A stretch of 64,000 nt of DNA, taken from the NCBI GenBank assembly GCA_963764305.1, contig CAVXSD010000001.1, positions 124,001-188,000 of the forward strand. Direction: 5' to 3'. The position numbers and the translations under genes were made by a program. The DNA is from Bog-473 sp963764305. Lineage in GTDB: Bacteria > Actinomycetota > Acidimicrobiia > Acidimicrobiales > RAAP-2. Below, in pieces: positions 46,102-54,835 of this stretch (positions are counted from its first letter, which is position 1; every line of letters starts with the position of its first letter). The notes below the pieces were generated by a model that worked only from the letters and a program-made list of their open reading frames with translations, ran no database searches and was not told the origin of the DNA.

Positions 46102-46770
46102 GTGGCGCCCGAGATCTCCGTGGTCGTTGAGGGGATCGCGGTGGAGCAGCCGGTTTCGGGAGCGAAGTCCGAGGGGCCGTCCCGCACGCCCCCGAGGTAT
46201 GACATCGTCCTGGTGGCGGCTTCCGCCGGGGGCCTGGCCGCGATCAGCGCGGTGCTCGGCGCCCTGCCTGAGGGATTCCCGGTTCCCGTGGTCATCGTCC
46301 AACATCTCGACCCTCGCCACACGAGCCTCATGGCCGAAATCTTGCAGCGGAGGACCGCGCTCCGGGTCGAGGAGGCGACCGAGGGTGCCGCGATAGAGCC
46401 GGCGACGGTCTATGTCGCCCCGCCCGGTGACCATCTGCTCGTCAAACCGGGGGGCCGGTTGAGCCTGTCCCACTCGGACCCGGTGCACTTCGTCCGGCCC
46501 TCCGCCGACGTCCTCTTCCAGTCCGCCGCCGGGGCCTTCCCGGGCCGGGTCATCGGCGTCGTCCTCACCGGGACGGGCAGCGACTCGAACATGGGGGTAC
46601 GCGCCATCGACCAGGCCGGGGGCACGGTCATCGCCCAGGACCCCGCCTCGGCGGAGTTCGCAGGCATGCCGCAGGCGGCCATTGCCACCGGTGGGGTCGA
46701 GCACGTCCTGACGCTGGAGGAGATCGGTCCGGCGTTGGTCGCGCTGGTGACGCGTGGACGGTTGCCGTGA
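46102..46770 (+). CDS. CheB-type methylesterase domain, without receiver
   Basis: A 222-residue protein having only the CheB catalytic domain. The triad is Ser41 in VLVAASAGGLAAI, His68 in VIVQHLDPRHTS and Asp161 in GVVLTGTGSDSNMGVRAID. In chemotaxis it would remove methyl or amide groups from receptor glutamates; the absence of the N-terminal receiver means it is not controlled by direct phosphorylation. The first 30 residues are likely disordered. Followed by CheR-PAS and the kinase on the same strand (gaps 42 bases and GTGA overlap), forming a CheB-CheR-kinase operon. No receptor is visible. Confidence 0.9.
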   Translation: MAPEISVVVEGIAVEQPVSGAKSEGPSRTPPRYDIVLVAASAGGLAAISAVLGALPEGFPVPVVIVQHLDPRHTSLMAEILQRRTALRVEEATEGAAIEPATVYVAPPGDHLLVKPGGRLSLSHSDPVHFVRPSADVLFQSAAGAFPGRVIGVVLTGTGSDSNMGVRAIDQAGGTVIAQDPASAEFAGMPQAAIATGGVEHVLTLEEIGPALVALVTRGRLP

Positions 46771-46812
46771 GGACGTTGCCGTGAGGAACAACGCCGAGGC
46801 GGTGCTGCGCCC

Positions 46813-48786
46813 GTGAGCGCTGGCGGTGGCCCTTTCGCGGGTGCCAGGCCGGGCGCCGTGCCACCGGGTGACGAACGGGACGAGGAGCTCGAAGAGTTGC
46901 TGCGATTCCTCCGCGATGCGCGGGGGTTCGACTTCACGGGCTACAAGCGGGCATCGATCAGCCGCCGGGTGCACCGGCGCGTCCGCGAGCTCGGCTTCGA
47001 GAACCTCGCGGCCTATCGCGACCTTCTCGAGTCCGACGTCGACGAGTTCACGGCCCTCTTCAACACGCTCCTGATCAACCTGACCGGCTTCTTCCGCGAT
47101 CCGACGGCATGGCGCTACCTGGAGCGCGAGGTCGTCCCCGAGATCCTGTCCCGGCGCGGCGACGATCAGTTGATCCGGCTGTGGAGCGCCGGATGCGCCA
47201 CGGGCGAGGAGGCATACACCCTTGCCATGATTCTGGCGAACCACCTGGGACCCCAGGAGATGGCCCGGCGCGTGAAGATCTACGCGACCGACATCGACCT
47301 CGACGCGCTGACGCGAGCACGGACTGCCATCTACAGCGAGAAGTCGCTGCACGACGTGCCCGAAGAGATTCGGGATGCCTACTTCGAGCCTGATCTGCGT
47401 GGGCGGGGCTGGGTGGTCACCCCGGTGTTGCGCCGCACGGTGGTCTTCGGGCGCCTCGACCTGACCAGGGATCCCCCGATCTCCCGCGTCGATCTCGTGA
47501 CCTGCCGCAACACACTGATGTACCTCACTGCCGAGACGCAGGCGTTCGTCATCCCGCGCCTGCAGTACTCACTGCGGGAGGACGGCTTTCTCTTCCTCGG
47601 CCGGGCCGAGATGGTGCTCCGCGGCGGCGGCGGTCGCTTCGCTCCGGTGAGCCTGCGGCACCGCATCTTCGTGGCGCTGCCTCACCAGCAATCGATTGGG
47701 TCCGCCGCCCGTGAGGCCGCGCCGGGTCACCCCTTCGAGATCGGTGCCTTGGAGGCGCCGCAGGTCCGCGATGAAATGGCCCAGTCGGCGACGGACCCTG
47801 GGGAGTCCCTGGTGGCCGAGCTTCTCGTCGACCCTGACGGCCACCTGATGGGGGCCAACGACCTGGCCCGCCAGCTCTTCGGCATCGGGACGGGCAACAC
47901 CGGCCGGGAGCCGAGCGAGCGCATCGGGTTGGTACTCCAGTCGCTGGATCTCGACTCGCATGTGGCACGCGCCTTCATCGAGCGCATGTCGCACCGCGTC
48001 GGGCTGACACGGTACGAGCCGCCGAGTGGCCATCCCCTCGATCTCGAGGTCTGGGTGCTGCCGCTCTTCGACGAGAACGAGAAGGTCCTCGGCGCCGCCG
48101 TGACCTTCGCCGATGTCGGCAGCACGCTGCAGCTTCGTGAGAGCTTCCGCCACGTACACGAGGAACTCGAGACCGCGTACGAGGAGCTGCAGTCGACCAA
48201 CGAGGAGCTGGTCACCAGCAACGAGGAACTCCAGTCGAGCTACGAAGAGCTCGAGACGGGCAACGAGGAATTGCAATCGTCCAACGAGGAGCTCGAGACC
48301 ACGAACGAGGAGTTGCGCTCGTCCAACGAGGAGCTCGAGACGACGAACCTCGAGCTCAAAACGGCGAGCGACGCGGTCCAGCGCCTGAACGAGACGCTCG
48401 TCGACGCCAACCTGGAGCTCCGGCGCTTCAGCAGCCTGCACCGCCAGGTGATGGACCACTTTCCCTCCGCCGTGGTCGTGCTGAATTCGCACCTGCTCGT
48501 CGAGGAATGGAACGAAGCTGCGACCGCTCTCTGGGGGTTGGAGGAGGATGCCGTCGCGGGGGAGCCCTTCTTCGGGCTGGACTTCGGGCTGCCGCTCGGA
48601 ACCCTGCAGGAGCCGGTCCGGGCCTGCCGAAGCGCGGGAGCCGTGGCGTCGAACGTGGAGGTCGAGGCCACGGATCACACCGGGCGCCGGTTCACCTGTC
48701 GCGTGCAGGTGATGCCCATCTCCGGGCGGGAGCCCGAAACAGCGGCCATGCTGATCATGGACAGAGTCGGGGGTCCGGTCTCGTGA
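46813..48786 (+). CDS. CheR-type methyltransferase with PAS domains and NEEL coiled coil
   Basis: A 657-residue protein. CheR N-terminal helices (FTGYKRASISRRVHRRVREL, about 40-60), the SAM motif LIRLWSAGCATGEEAYTLAM (120-139), IYATDIDLDALTRARTAIYS, and VDLVTCRNTLMYL (the CRN-x-x-x-Y hallmark) are all present. A PAS-like region covers about 325-435, then a coiled coil of repeated seven-residue units N-E-E-L-x-x-S/T (449-516), then a C-terminal PAS (about 535-655, FPSAVVVLNSHLLVEEWN). This is the typical 'CheR-PAS' protein, which is thought to modify or sense with kinases outside chemotaxis. The GTGA overlap links it to the kinase. Confidence 0.9.
   Translation: MSAGGGPFAGARPGAVPPGDERDEELEELLRFLRDARGFDFTGYKRASISRRVHRRVRELGFENLAAYRDLLESDVDEFTALFNTLLINLTGFFRDPTAWRYLEREVVPEILSRRGDDQLIRLWSAGCATGEEAYTLAMILANHLGPQEMARRVKIYATDIDLDALTRARTAIYSEKSLHDVPEEIRDAYFEPDLRGRGWVVTPVLRRTVVFGRLDLTRDPPISRVDLVTCRNTLMYLTAETQAFVIPRLQYSLREDGFLFLGRAEMVLRGGGGRFAPVSLRHRIFVALPHQQSIGSAAREAAPGHPFEIGALEAPQVRDEMAQSATDPGESLVAELLVDPDGHLMGANDLARQLFGIGTGNTGREPSERIGLVLQSLDLDSHVARAFIERMSHRVGLTRYEPPSGHPLDLEVWVLPLFDENEKVLGAAVTFADVGSTLQLRESFRHVHEELETAYEELQSTNEELVTSNEELQSSYEELETGNEELQSSNEELETTNEELRSSNEELETTNLELKTASDAVQRLNETLVDANLELRRFSSLHRQVMDHFPSAVVVLNSHLLVEEWNEAATALWGLEEDAVAGEPFFGLDFGLPLGTLQEPVRACRSAGAVASNVEVEATDHTGRRFTCRVQVMPISGREPETAAMLIMDRVGGPVS
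48160..48360 (+). repeat. Tandem in-frame repeats coding NEEL heptads
   Basis: About nine 21-base units around AACGAGGAGCTCGAGACC, coding N/Y-E-E-L-x-T/S-x, in the coiled coil of the CheR-PAS protein. Seven residues equals two helical turns, so the hydrophobic Leu falls on one side throughout. Confidence 0.85.
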
Positions 48787-50519
48787 CCGAGCCGTCCGGC
48801 CCCGGGGGGGATCCGGACCTGGCACGCAACGTCGACGCGCTGAGCCGCCGGTTGACGGCCCTGACCGATCGCATCCTCGACGCCACGGGGAGCTTGCCCG
48901 TCCCCCTGGTCGCCGAGGTGGTCGAGGAGCTCTTCGCGGCCGTCGAGGAATTCGAGGTCAGCGCACAGGAGATCCAGGGGCAGAACGAAGCTCTGGCCGA
49001 GGCCAAGCGGCAACTCGACCTGGAGTCTGCCCGCTACCGGGAGCTGTTCGACTTGGCACCCGACGGGTACCTGGTCACCGATACGTCGGGTGTGATCTTG
49101 GAATCGAATCGGGCGGCAAGTGAGCTGCTCGGGAGCCCGGACCACTTCCTGGCGCACAAACCGGTGATCGTCTTCGTCGACGCGCCCGACCGCCGAGAGG
49201 TCCTGAACCAGCTCCACGATGCGGTGACGGGTCCGGATGGTCGGGTGGCGGCGTTCGAGGCGCGGTTCGCACCGCCGGACGGCGCACCGTTCCACGCCGC
49301 GGTGCACCTCACCGTCGGGGGCATGGCTGACCCAGCTGTGCCACGCGTCCGCTGGCTGCTCAGCGATGTCAGCCGTCGAGCCGAGGCAGAACGCGCGCTG
49401 GCCGCCAGTGAGACCCGCTATCGGCTCATTGCCGAGAGCGCGGCGGACGTCGTGATCGCCACCGATGACGCGGGTCAGGTGACGTTCGCGTCCCCGTCGA
49501 CCAGGACGACGCTCTCACTCGAGCCTGACGCCATGGAGGGCCACACGATCGCCGCGTTCGTCCACCCCGATGACTGGCCCGGCCTTTCGTCCCTCCGGGA
49601 GGACGCGCTGGTCGGGAGGAGCGCCGCCGCGGTCTATCGCTTTCGCCTCGGCGACGGCGGGTACCTTCCGATGGAGGCCCGCGTCGCCCCGTTCCGGCGG
49701 CCAGACGGGCGCGGCCTGGGCATGCAGTACGCGTTGCGCGATGTACGAGAGCGCGAAGCGGCGAGGGCCGCCCTGGAGCAGGCGCTGACGCGCGAGCAGG
49801 AGGCGGCCGCCGTCCTACGCGACGCGGACGCCGCCAAGTACGCGCTCCTGCTGGCGGCGGCGCACGAGCTCAACACGCCGATCGCGACGGTGGCCGGCTT
49901 GGCCGACCTTCTCGTCAGGCACCCGGACCTGCCTGAGGGTGGTATCGCGAGGATGGCGCAGGGTCTGGCCTCGACGGGTGCGGAGTTGCGAGGCATCCTG
50001 ACCAATCTGCTCGACTCCGAGCGTGTGCTCGGCGGCTACGTGGCGCCCCAGCGACAATCCTTCGACATCGTGGCCCTCGTGGTCGAGCGCGCCCGGAGCC
50101 GGAACGGATCCAATCTGGATCTCGCGCTCCCATCCGGGACGGAGACGGTCACGCTCGACCCCGAGCTGACGGCACGGATCGTCGACAACCTGGTCAGCAA
50201 CGCACTACGCCACACGCCGGAGGGCACCGCCGTGGAGGTGGCCGTGACCCGTCGTCCCGACGGCGTCCTCCTGACGGTCGAGGACGCCGGCCGCGGCATC
50301 CCCGATGCCGAGAAGGAGGCGGTCTTCGAAGCGTTCCAGCGCCGGGCCGGCAGCGCGCCGGGAGGTCTCGGGCTCGGCCTGTTCGTCGTACGCAAATTCG
50401 CCGAGATCCAAGGCGGGCGGGCCTGGGTGGAGGACGCACCCGGTGGGGGTGCCGCGTTCCGCGTCCTGCTTCCTGATCCGGTCCGGTCCGGTCAGGTCCC
50501 TGAGCCCTCGAGGCGCTAG
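48783..50519 (+). CDS. PAS-PAS sensor histidine kinase
   Basis: A 578-residue soluble kinase. GTG 48783 overlaps the CheR-PAS stop. An N-terminal helical part (30-85) leads to PAS 1 (YRELFDLAPDGYLVTDTSG, about 85-195) and PAS 2 (YRLIAESAADVVIATDDAG, about 213-325). The H-box LLAAAHELNTPIATVAGLAD contains His361. The ATPase has N-box RIVDNLVSNALRHTP, G1 TVEDAGRGIPD and G2 PGGLGLGLFVVRKF. No membrane helix, so it senses inside the cell. Its likely output is the divergent NarL-type regulator, with CheB/CheR acting on the system. The 3' end overlaps the acyl-CoA dehydrogenase end by four bases. Confidence 0.9.
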   Translation: MTEPSGPGGDPDLARNVDALSRRLTALTDRILDATGSLPVPLVAEVVEELFAAVEEFEVSAQEIQGQNEALAEAKRQLDLESARYRELFDLAPDGYLVTDTSGVILESNRAASELLGSPDHFLAHKPVIVFVDAPDRREVLNQLHDAVTGPDGRVAAFEARFAPPDGAPFHAAVHLTVGGMADPAVPRVRWLLSDVSRRAEAERALAASETRYRLIAESAADVVIATDDAGQVTFASPSTRTTLSLEPDAMEGHTIAAFVHPDDWPGLSSLREDALVGRSAAAVYRFRLGDGGYLPMEARVAPFRRPDGRGLGMQYALRDVREREAARAALEQALTREQEAAAVLRDADAAKYALLLAAAHELNTPIATVAGLADLLVRHPDLPEGGIARMAQGLASTGAELRGILTNLLDSERVLGGYVAPQRQSFDIVALVVERARSRNGSNLDLALPSGTETVTLDPELTARIVDNLVSNALRHTPEGTAVEVAVTRRPDGVLLTVEDAGRGIPDAEKEAVFEAFQRRAGSAPGGLGLGLFVVRKFAEIQGGRAWVEDAPGGGAAFRVLLPDPVRSGQVPEPSRR

Positions 50520-51742
50520 CTGGGTTTCGGCTCCTTGGGGAGGCCGAGCGCTCGTTCGCCCACGATGTTGCGCTGGATCTCGGCCGTGCCGCCCCAGATC
50601 GTCTCCGATCGCGAGAAGAAGAAGAGCGACTGGAGGTTGTTGACCGGATAGCTCGCTTTGGCCCGGCGCGCACCGGGCAGCAGTGTGTCCTCACCCTGGT
50701 CGCCCAGGAGGACCTGGCCCTCCATGCCCAGGATGTCCATACCGAGCAGCAGCGTCTCCTGGTGCGCCTCGGACCAGAACATCTTGTTGCACGCCCCGAG
50801 CGCGGCGGTGGTGTGCGTGCCGTTGAGGACGTCGGTCAGCGTGCGGAAGCCGTTGATCTGCATGATCTTGATCTTCGACCATGACCGCGCCAGTCGCTGG
50901 CGGATCAGGGGATCGATGTCGCGACCTCTCCGGCGAGCCTCGGCCAGGATCTCGTCGAACTCCTTCTGGAAGCGGCGGTGGCCCGTGGTCGACGACGTGC
51001 CGCGCTCGAAGCCGAGCGTTGTCATCGCAACCTTCCATCCGTTGTTCACGCCACCGATGACATTGTCCTTGGGGCAGCGAACGTTGGTGAAGAAGACCTC
51101 GTTGAATTCGGCCGAGCCATCCACCTGCTCAATCGGCCTCACCTCCACGCCGGGCTGCTTCATCGGGACGAGGAGGTAGGAGATGCCGGCGTGCTTCGGC
51201 GCGTCGGGGTCGGTGCGCGCCAACAGGAAGATGTAGTCGGCATAGTGCGCCTGGGTCGTCCACACCTTCTGCCCGTTGACCACCCACTCGTCACCGTCGA
51301 GCTCGGCGCGCGTTTTGAGGCTGGCCAGGTCCGAGCCGGCATCGGGCTCGCTGAAGCCCTGGCACCACGCGATCTCGCCCTTCAGGATGCCGGGTATGAA
51401 CTGTTGCTTCTGATCTTCGGTACCCCATTGCAGGAGCGTGGGGCCGACGAGGGTGTCGCCGAAGAAGTCGGCGCGCAGCGGCGCACCGACCCGGGCGAAC
51501 TCCTCGTTGAGCACGACCTGTTGCAGCAGGCTCAGGCCTTTCCCGCCGTATTCGGTCGGCCAGCTGGCGCAGATCCATCCGCCGCCGTAGAGCTTGGCCG
51601 TCCACTCCTGATTGAAGGCCTTGCGCTCCTCTGGCGTCAGGGAGAAGTCCGGCCCACCCCAGCCTTTGGGCAGGTTCTCCTTGAGCCATCCTGCGATCTC
51701 TGTCCTGAATTCCTCGGCTTCTGGTGGGTAGGCCAGGTCCAT
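50516..51742 (-). CDS. Acyl-CoA dehydrogenase
   Basis: A 408-residue flavoenzyme from ATG 51742 (MDLAYPPEAEEFRTEIAGWL); the frame is open further but without family match. Features are CQGFSEPDAGSDLASLKTRA (FAD loop), WVVNGQKVWTTQAHYAD, GNETSS-like segment replaced by GFERGTSSTTGHRRF, and the C-terminal SRSETIWGGTAEIQRNIVGE, which ends with the R-N-I-V/I-G-E-R hallmark. Similar enzymes (FadE-type) act on branched, steroid side-chain or long acyl-CoAs. The catalytic base position is not assignable with confidence by eye. It converges with the kinase gene. Confidence 0.9.
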   Translation of the reverse strand: MDLAYPPEAEEFRTEIAGWLKENLPKGWGGPDFSLTPEERKAFNQEWTAKLYGGGWICASWPTEYGGKGLSLLQQVVLNEEFARVGAPLRADFFGDTLVGPTLLQWGTEDQKQQFIPGILKGEIAWCQGFSEPDAGSDLASLKTRAELDGDEWVVNGQKVWTTQAHYADYIFLLARTDPDAPKHAGISYLLVPMKQPGVEVRPIEQVDGSAEFNEVFFTNVRCPKDNVIGGVNNGWKVAMTTLGFERGTSSTTGHRRFQKEFDEILAEARRRGRDIDPLIRQRLARSWSKIKIMQINGFRTLTDVLNGTHTTAALGACNKMFWSEAHQETLLLGMDILGMEGQVLLGDQGEDTLLPGARRAKASYPVNNLQSLFFFSRSETIWGGTAEIQRNIVGERALGLPKEPKPS

Positions 51743-52089
51743 GAGAGGCACGGTACCCGCCCCGTCGACCCCTCTGCGACCGGACGACCGGGCCGATGTC
51801 GCGCGGAACGGCCCGTTAGGATCTCCTGCCAGGAATTGTCGGTGTGATCTCTTCCGCACGGGACGATGGAGAAGGAGGTGCGGCCATGTCGAGGGGCGAA
51901 CCCCCAAGTAGCACCGCCGGCGCATGCCCAACCCCGTGCACCTGCTGATGCGCGCCACGCGCGTGCCCTAGTCCCGAACGCGGTATTGCACGGAGGCAGA
52001 CGCCGGTCGTTGATCCTCTGGTATGGCGCTGCGCCGACCAGACGTCCGATCCGAACCGGTCCCTCGAGGACGCCACAGGAGGGAGCTCC
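51743..52089. other. Intergenic leader before the MgtE_N/NRAMP operon
   Basis: About 350 bases. Several G/C hairpins, for example GGGG-CGAA-CCCC near 51894-51906, and an AGGAGGG ribosome site directly before ATG 52090. A long structured leader is possible, but I cannot match it to a known magnesium riboswitch. Confidence 0.4.
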
Positions 52090-53499
52090 ATGGCCACGCC
52101 ACCGTCGACGAGCGGGCCGAGCCGCTCACGCTTGATTCCGGGTCGTTCCCGTGATGCGGATCGCCCACCGCACCAGCGCCGCCGCAGGACGCGGCGGATC
52201 CTCGCATCAGAGGGCGTTTTCGACTCGATCGTGTCGTTGGCGGGCCTTCTCGGCCGCCCGGTGCGGAATCAGACCGGCCAGGAGATCGGCCGGCTGGACG
52301 ACGTCGTCGCCCGCTGGGACGACGGGCAGATGTACCCGCCGGTGAGCGGTCTCGTGATCCGAGTGGGGCGCCGACTCGCCTTCGTCCCGGCCTCCGCCAT
52401 CGACCGGATCGGCCATGCCGAGGTCGTCCTCCGCTCCTCCCGGCTCGACCTGCGCGACGTCATCCGTCGGTCCGGCGAGGTCCTCCTGGCGAAGGACGTC
52501 CTCGACCACCAACTGGTCGACGTCGAGGGAGTCCAGGTCATCCGCGCCGCCGACCTCTATCTGGCCGAGGTGATCGGCCGTATCCGGCTCGTCGGGGCCG
52601 ATATCTCCAACGCCACGCTGCTGCGCCGTCTCGGCCCACGACGGTGGCGACCACGTCCCACGCCGGATCGCGTCATCGACTGGGCCGCCATTCAACCGTT
52701 CACCGAGTCGGCCAAGGACGTCAGCGGCGCCGCGACGCACGTTCGTCTCAAGACGACGAACGAGGGCCTGCACCGCCTGCGGCCCGGCGAGCTGGCCGAC
52801 CTGCTGGAGGACCTGCGGCGCGACGAGCGCCGCGAGCTCCTGGCCGCCCTGAGTCCCGACGAGGCCGCCGATGCCCTCGAGGAGATGCAGCCCGAGGACT
52901 TGGAGCAGCTGTTGAGGGAATCCGATCCGGTCGAGGCGGCGCGCCTGCTCGCGGCGATGGAGCCCGATGAGGCGGTCGACGCACTGCGCGATCTCCCGAT
53001 AGCAGTTCGAGCCGAAGTGCTCCGCCACATTCCGGCGGTAACGGCGCTCGCACTGCGCGAGCTGCTCGGCTACGAGGAGGACGAGGCCGGCGGCATCATG
53101 ACCACGGCGCTGGTGACGGCCAAGTCCGGGGAGAAGGTCAAGAAAGTGGTTGACCGGCTCTCCGAGGCGCGTGCGCACGGCGTCGACCTCGATGCGGTGG
53201 CGGTCGTCGACGGTGACGGCCGGCTCCTCGGTGATGTCACGGTCCTCGACATCCTGTTCGCCCTGCGGACTTCCACCGACACGCGCATGTCGGCGCTCCT
53301 GGGCGACGAGGACGAGGTGACGGTGAGTCCCCACGCATCGGCGGGGGACGTGGCTGGGCAGCTGGTGGAAGGCCGACGGCATTCCATGGTGGTCATCGAC
53401 GACAATGGGCGCCCCATCGGGCGCATCCTGGCCGACGACGTTCTCGATGCACTGGTGCCAACGAAAGGCCGGTTCCACTTTCCCCGTCTTCTGTCGTGA
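52090..53499 (+). CDS. Soluble MgtE_N-CBS protein with PRC-barrel domains
   Basis: A 469-residue cytoplasmic protein. AGGAGG lies seven bases before ATG. Domain order: a basic tail (1-37), PRC-barrel-like modules (GRPVRNQTGQEIGRLDDVV, about 55-190), the superhelical MgtE N domain with repeats RPGELADLLEDLRRDERREL, LSPDEAADALEEMQPEDLEQ and MEPDEAVDALRDLPIAVRAE (about 230-335), then a CBS pair (EDEAGGIMTTALVTAKSGEK to GRPIGRILADDVLDALV). The MgtE transmembrane pore is absent. In MgtE the N-CBS part senses magnesium and gates the pore; here the partner is probably the NRAMP-like carrier whose GTG start overlaps this gene's stop. Confidence 0.9.
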   Translation: MATPPSTSGPSRSRLIPGRSRDADRPPHQRRRRTRRILASEGVFDSIVSLAGLLGRPVRNQTGQEIGRLDDVVARWDDGQMYPPVSGLVIRVGRRLAFVPASAIDRIGHAEVVLRSSRLDLRDVIRRSGEVLLAKDVLDHQLVDVEGVQVIRAADLYLAEVIGRIRLVGADISNATLLRRLGPRRWRPRPTPDRVIDWAAIQPFTESAKDVSGAATHVRLKTTNEGLHRLRPGELADLLEDLRRDERRELLAALSPDEAADALEEMQPEDLEQLLRESDPVEAARLLAAMEPDEAVDALRDLPIAVRAEVLRHIPAVTALALRELLGYEEDEAGGIMTTALVTAKSGEKVKKVVDRLSEARAHGVDLDAVAVVDGDGRLLGDVTVLDILFALRTSTDTRMSALLGDEDEVTVSPHASAGDVAGQLVEGRRHSMVVIDDNGRPIGRILADDVLDALVPTKGRFHFPRLLS

Positions 53500-54737
53500 G
53501 GGTCCGGGTTTCGCGGCGGTGGTTGGTCTACCTCGCCGCCGCCGGACCAGGGCTGATCGCCGCGGCGGCCGGCAACGACGCCGGCGGCATCGTCACCTAC
53601 TCGTCCGCTGGCGCGCAGTTCGTCTATCGCACCCTCTTCCTCATGGTGCTCATCACGGTGGCCTACGTCATCGTCCAGGAGATGGTGGCCCGCCTGGCCA
53701 CCTACACCGGCAAGGGTCTGGCCGCCCTCATCAGGGAGGAATTCGACCTCCGCCTCACGGCGTTCGCCATCACGGCGTTCGCCATTGCCAACGTCGGCCT
53801 GATGGTGACCGAGTTCGGCGGCATCGCCACGTCGTTCGAGCTGTTCAACGTGTCGCGTTACATCTCGGTTCCCATTGCCGCGATCGCCATCTGGTCGCTC
53901 GTGCTCTTCGGCTCGTACCGCTACGCCGAGCGCATCTTCCTGCTGCTCACCCTGGTGTTCATCGCGTACCCGATTGCGGCAGTACTGGCCCATCCCAACT
54001 GGCGACAGGTGGCGGCCAACACGGTGTGGCCCCACTTCGTCGCGTCGAAGTCGTTCCTGCTGCTGTCCGTCGCCCTCATCGGCACCACCATCACCCCGTA
54101 CATCCAGCTGTACGAGGCAGGCGCGGTCGTCGACAAGGGCGTCAAGCCCGAGCAGTACCACTTCCAGCGGGTCGACGCGATCACCGGCGCCGTGCTCGCC
54201 GCCTTGGTGGCCATGTCGATCATCGTGGCCACCGGGGCCACCATCGGAGGCACGGGCCCGCTCACGTCGGCCACCACAGCGGCCGAGGGGCTCAAGCCGG
54301 TTGCCGGCGCCTTCGCCACGACGTTGTTCGGGGTCGGGCTGCTCGGCGCGTCGGCTCTGGCCGCCGCCGTCGTCCCGCTGTCGACCTCCTACGCCGTGGC
54401 CGAGGCGATCGGGGTGGAGCGCTCGGTCTCCTCGAGCTTCCGCAAGGCCCCCGTCTTCCTCGGGATCTTCACGTTTCAGATCCTGATCGGAGCGGCGGTC
54501 GTTCTCATCCCGGGCAACCTCATCACGCTCATCCTCAACACCCAGGTGCTCGAAGGAGTCATCACGCCGATGACCCTGATCCTGATCCTGGTGTTGGCCA
54601 ACCGCCGCTCGCTCCTCGGTTCGGCCGCCAACGGCCCGGTCGCCCGCTGGGTGGGGGGATTGGCCATCGTCGCGGTCGCGATCGTGGCCGGCGTCTACGT
54701 CCTGCTCACCGTGCTGAGCTGGGTGGGGGTCGGCTGA
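53496..54737 (+). CDS. NRAMP-related divalent metal transporter lacking DPGN and MPH motifs
   Basis: A 413-residue membrane protein with about eleven helices and clear NRAMP layout. In canonical Mn/Fe carriers helix 1 reads DPGN and helix 6 reads MPH; here helix 1 is GPGLIAAAAGNDAGGIVTYS (Asp28-Ala-Gly-Gly) and helix 6 is LIGTTITPYIQLYEAGA (Thr-Pro-Tyr). Loss of the soft methionine ligand argues against transition metals and resembles the NRAMP-related magnesium transporters described in bacteria. The coupling with a magnesium-sensor-like MgtE_N/CBS protein supports magnesium. Metal choice remains an inference. The start GTG 53496 overlaps by four bases. Confidence 0.88.
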   Translation: MRVRVSRRWLVYLAAAGPGLIAAAAGNDAGGIVTYSSAGAQFVYRTLFLMVLITVAYVIVQEMVARLATYTGKGLAALIREEFDLRLTAFAITAFAIANVGLMVTEFGGIATSFELFNVSRYISVPIAAIAIWSLVLFGSYRYAERIFLLLTLVFIAYPIAAVLAHPNWRQVAANTVWPHFVASKSFLLLSVALIGTTITPYIQLYEAGAVVDKGVKPEQYHFQRVDAITGAVLAALVAMSIIVATGATIGGTGPLTSATTAAEGLKPVAGAFATTLFGVGLLGASALAAAVVPLSTSYAVAEAIGVERSVSSSFRKAPVFLGIFTFQILIGAAVVLIPGNLITLILNTQVLEGVITPMTLILILVLANRRSLLGSAANGPVARWVGGLAIVAVAIVAGVYVLLTVLSWVGVG

Positions 54738-54835
54738 ACGGTGGGCCGGGCGGGTCGCTCGACGGCGCCGTTTGCGCACGACCAGGGGGTTCGGGGAGGC
54801 TAGGAGGGTCATGGTGAGTCGAGGCGGGACATCCG

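Noticed and set aside
51743..52089. Possible M-box magnesium riboswitch before the MgtE_N gene (a GTTAGG and several hairpins)
   Set aside because: The conserved GTTAGGTGAGGC opening and the later core segments of the M-box are not present; the similarity is limited to a few bases.
53070..54812. 580-codon minus-strand frame across the MgtE_N and NRAMP genes
   Set aside because: Low-complexity Asp/Arg/His-rich translation typical of antisense frames; both plus-strand genes are well supported.
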